In this document: positions 62,904-64,000 of the stretch, piece after piece | Position numbering within the stretch: position 1 is the stretch's first letter | Layout of the letters: each line of letters begins with the position of its first letter | Origin: Streptomyces sp. NBC_01439 | GTDB taxonomy: Bacteria > Actinomycetota > Actinomycetes > Streptomycetales > Streptomycetaceae | DNA length: 64,000 bases | Direction of reading: 5' to 3' | Assembly: GCF_036227605.1 (NCBI RefSeq) | Contig: NZ_CP109487.1 | Location: 3,732,001 to 3,796,000, forward strand | Translations under genes and position numbers: made by a program | The notes under the pieces: model-generated | What the model was told of the DNA's origin: nothing | Database searches by the model: none | What the model saw: only the letters and a program-made list of their open reading frames with translations

Positions 62904-64000
62904 ATGGCTTCCGTTACGGATCCCGGCGCGGCGGCGCCCGCGGCGCTGCGGCGCAGCCTCGGCTTCCGGGATCTGGTCGTCTACGGCCTGCTGTTCATCG
63001 CCCCCATGGCCCCGGTCGGGGTGTTCGGCACGCTCGATGCGAAGTCGCACGGCGCCGTCGCCCTCGTCTACCTCTGCGCGACCGTCGCGATGTCCTTCAC
63101 GGCCTTCAGCTACGCGCAGATGGTGCGGGTCGCCCCACAGGCCGGGTCGGTCTTCACGTACGCCCGGAAGGGTCTCGGCGAGGGCGCCGGGCTGATCGCC
63201 GGGTGGATGGCGATGCTCGACTACCTGTTGATCCCGGCGGTCGCGTACCTCTTCTCCGGGATCGCGATGAACGCGTTGGTTCCGGAGGTCTCCCGGTGGG
63301 TGTGGACGGCCCTGGCCGTGGTGATCACCACCCTGCTGAACCTGTGGGGCGTACGGGCGGCCGCCCGCGTGGGTTTCGCCGTGCTGGCCATGGAGCTGGT
63401 GGTCCTGCTCGTCTTCGTGGTCGCCGCGGTGACCGTGCTGGTCGGGGGCGGGGCGCGGCGCGGCTGGTTGTCCCCGCTGACCGGCGACGGCTCGCTCGGC
63501 TTCAGCACGGCGGCGGTGCTGGGCGCGGTGTCGGTCGCGGTCCTGTCCTACCTCGGCTTCGACGCGATCGCCTCCTTCGCCGAGGAGGTTACGGGCGGAT
63601 CGGAGCGGGTGGCGCGGGCGGTGCTGTTCTGCCTGGCGCTGGCCGGCGTGCTGTTCATCGCCCAGAGCTATTTGGCGGCGCTGCTCGTGCCCGTGTCCGC
63701 GGCGGAGCTGGCGGCCGAGCCGGAGCTGCAGGGACCGGCCTTCTACGACGCGGTGGAGTCCGCGGTCGGCTCCTGGCTGCACGACCTGGTGGCGGTCAGC
63801 AAGGCGATCGGGGCGGCCTTCGCGGCGCTGGCCGGGCAGGCGGCGGCCGGCCGGCTGGTCTTCGCGATGGCCCGCGAGCGGCGGCTGCCCCGGGCGCTCG
63901 CCCGGGCCTCGGACGGCACCCCGCGACCCGCGCTGCTGGTGGCGGCCGCCATCACCCTGGTCGCGGCCGTATGGGCGGCCCGGCGCGACGACGGGCTCGA
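62904..64000 (+). CDS. APC-family amino-acid permease (runs off window)
   Basis: At least 365 residues from the ATG at 62904, with GGAGG five bases upstream, still open at the window end. Eight or more membrane helices are visible, beginning [20 protein letters not shown] with the APC phrase [25 protein letters not shown] is the usual central motif, and [12 protein letters not shown] lies on a cytoplasmic loop. It probably imports amino acids or related amines by proton symport. It is divergent from ispH. Confidence 0.9.
   Translation, partial: MASVTDPGAAAPAALRRSLGFRDLVVYGLLFIAPMAPVGVFGTLDAKSHGAVALVYLCATVAMSFTAFSYAQMVRVAPQAGSVFTYARKGLGEGAGLIAGWMAMLDYLLIPAVAYLFSGIAMNALVPEVSRWVWTALAVVITTLLNLWGVRAAARVGFAVLAMELVVLLVFVVAAVTVLVGGGARRGWLSPLTGDGSLGFSTAAVLGAVSVAVLSYLGFDAIASFAEEVTGGSERVARAVLFCLALAGVLFIAQSYLAALLVPVSAAELAAEPELQGPAFYDAVESAVGSWLHDLVAVSKAIGAAFAALAGQAAAGRLVFAMARERRLPRALARASDGTPRPALLVAAAITLVAAVWAARRDDGL

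Noticed and set aside
62797..63782. Leftward extension of ispH and other frames opposite the permease start
   Set aside because: The permease has a strong ribosome-binding site and clear membrane helices. The leftward frame before the ispH ATG has no such support.

Overview
The window is high-GC actinobacterial DNA, almost certainly from a Streptomyces chromosome. The evidence is GC-rich wobble positions, GTG and TTG starts, a SpoIIE-type phosphatase with PAS and GAF domains, a polyphosphate glucokinase, UTRA-type GntR and XRE-TPR regulators, and DUF3631 and MobC proteins typical of Streptomyces integrative elements. No tRNA, rRNA or CRISPR array was seen.

Left flank (1 to about 30.1 kb) reads as chromosomal backbone. 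It holds a three-gene succinate dehydrogenase operon (0.7-4.3 kb), a TPM-domain membrane protein followed by PspA (4.6-7.5 kb), and a large PAS-GAF-PP2C-ATPase sensor with a small anti-sigma-type ATPase (8.8-12.1 kb). After these come a MutT protein, a GntR regulator, a DUF4190-like membrane protein, a threonine-synthase-like PLP enzyme, a PEP-mutase-family enzyme and a drug/metabolite exporter. A set of anchored envelope hydrolases follows (18.8-22.0 kb: one trypsin-like protease and two paralogous esterases). The flank ends with a MarR/SMP-30 divergent pair, a PadR/membrane-protein pair, a SNF2 helicase, and a Pycsar-effector-like membrane protein that converges on a Crp-type regulator.

Centre (about 30.3-59.25 kb) is an accretion island at the 3' end of the ychF GTPase gene. 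Imperfect 57-bp direct repeats bound it: 59196-59252, which includes the ychF stop codon, and 30277-30333. Its left part (30.3-35.8 kb) is a row of small cassettes: Uma2 nuclease relics, YefM-YoeB, an immunity-like relic, a HEPN-MNT pair and YefM-RelE. They are separated by a repeated boundary made of a GAAGGGGTCG hairpin followed by a relic of the ychF tail. Next is a Sll1717-type P-loop ATPase gene split by an IS5-type insertion that left a 3-bp target duplication. Then come a NUDIX gene, an XRE-TPR regulator diverging from a four-gene operon (unknown protein, kinase-like, methyltransferase, HAD-like), and a NucS-like nuclease. A mobilisable element follows (relaxase, MobC, DUF3631 ATPase, excisionase, XRE regulator, tyrosine integrase). 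Last is a complete type I restriction-modification operon with two HsdM genes, itself flanked by 37-bp direct repeats.

Right flank (59.2-64 kb) returns to core genes: ychF, a small membrane protein, ppgK, ispH and the start of an APC amino-acid permease.

The island works as a defence and mobility store. The integrase, excisionase and relaxase explain its movement. The R-M system, nucleases and toxin-antitoxin pairs are its cargo. The repeated relics of the ychF tail record several rounds of insertion and loss.
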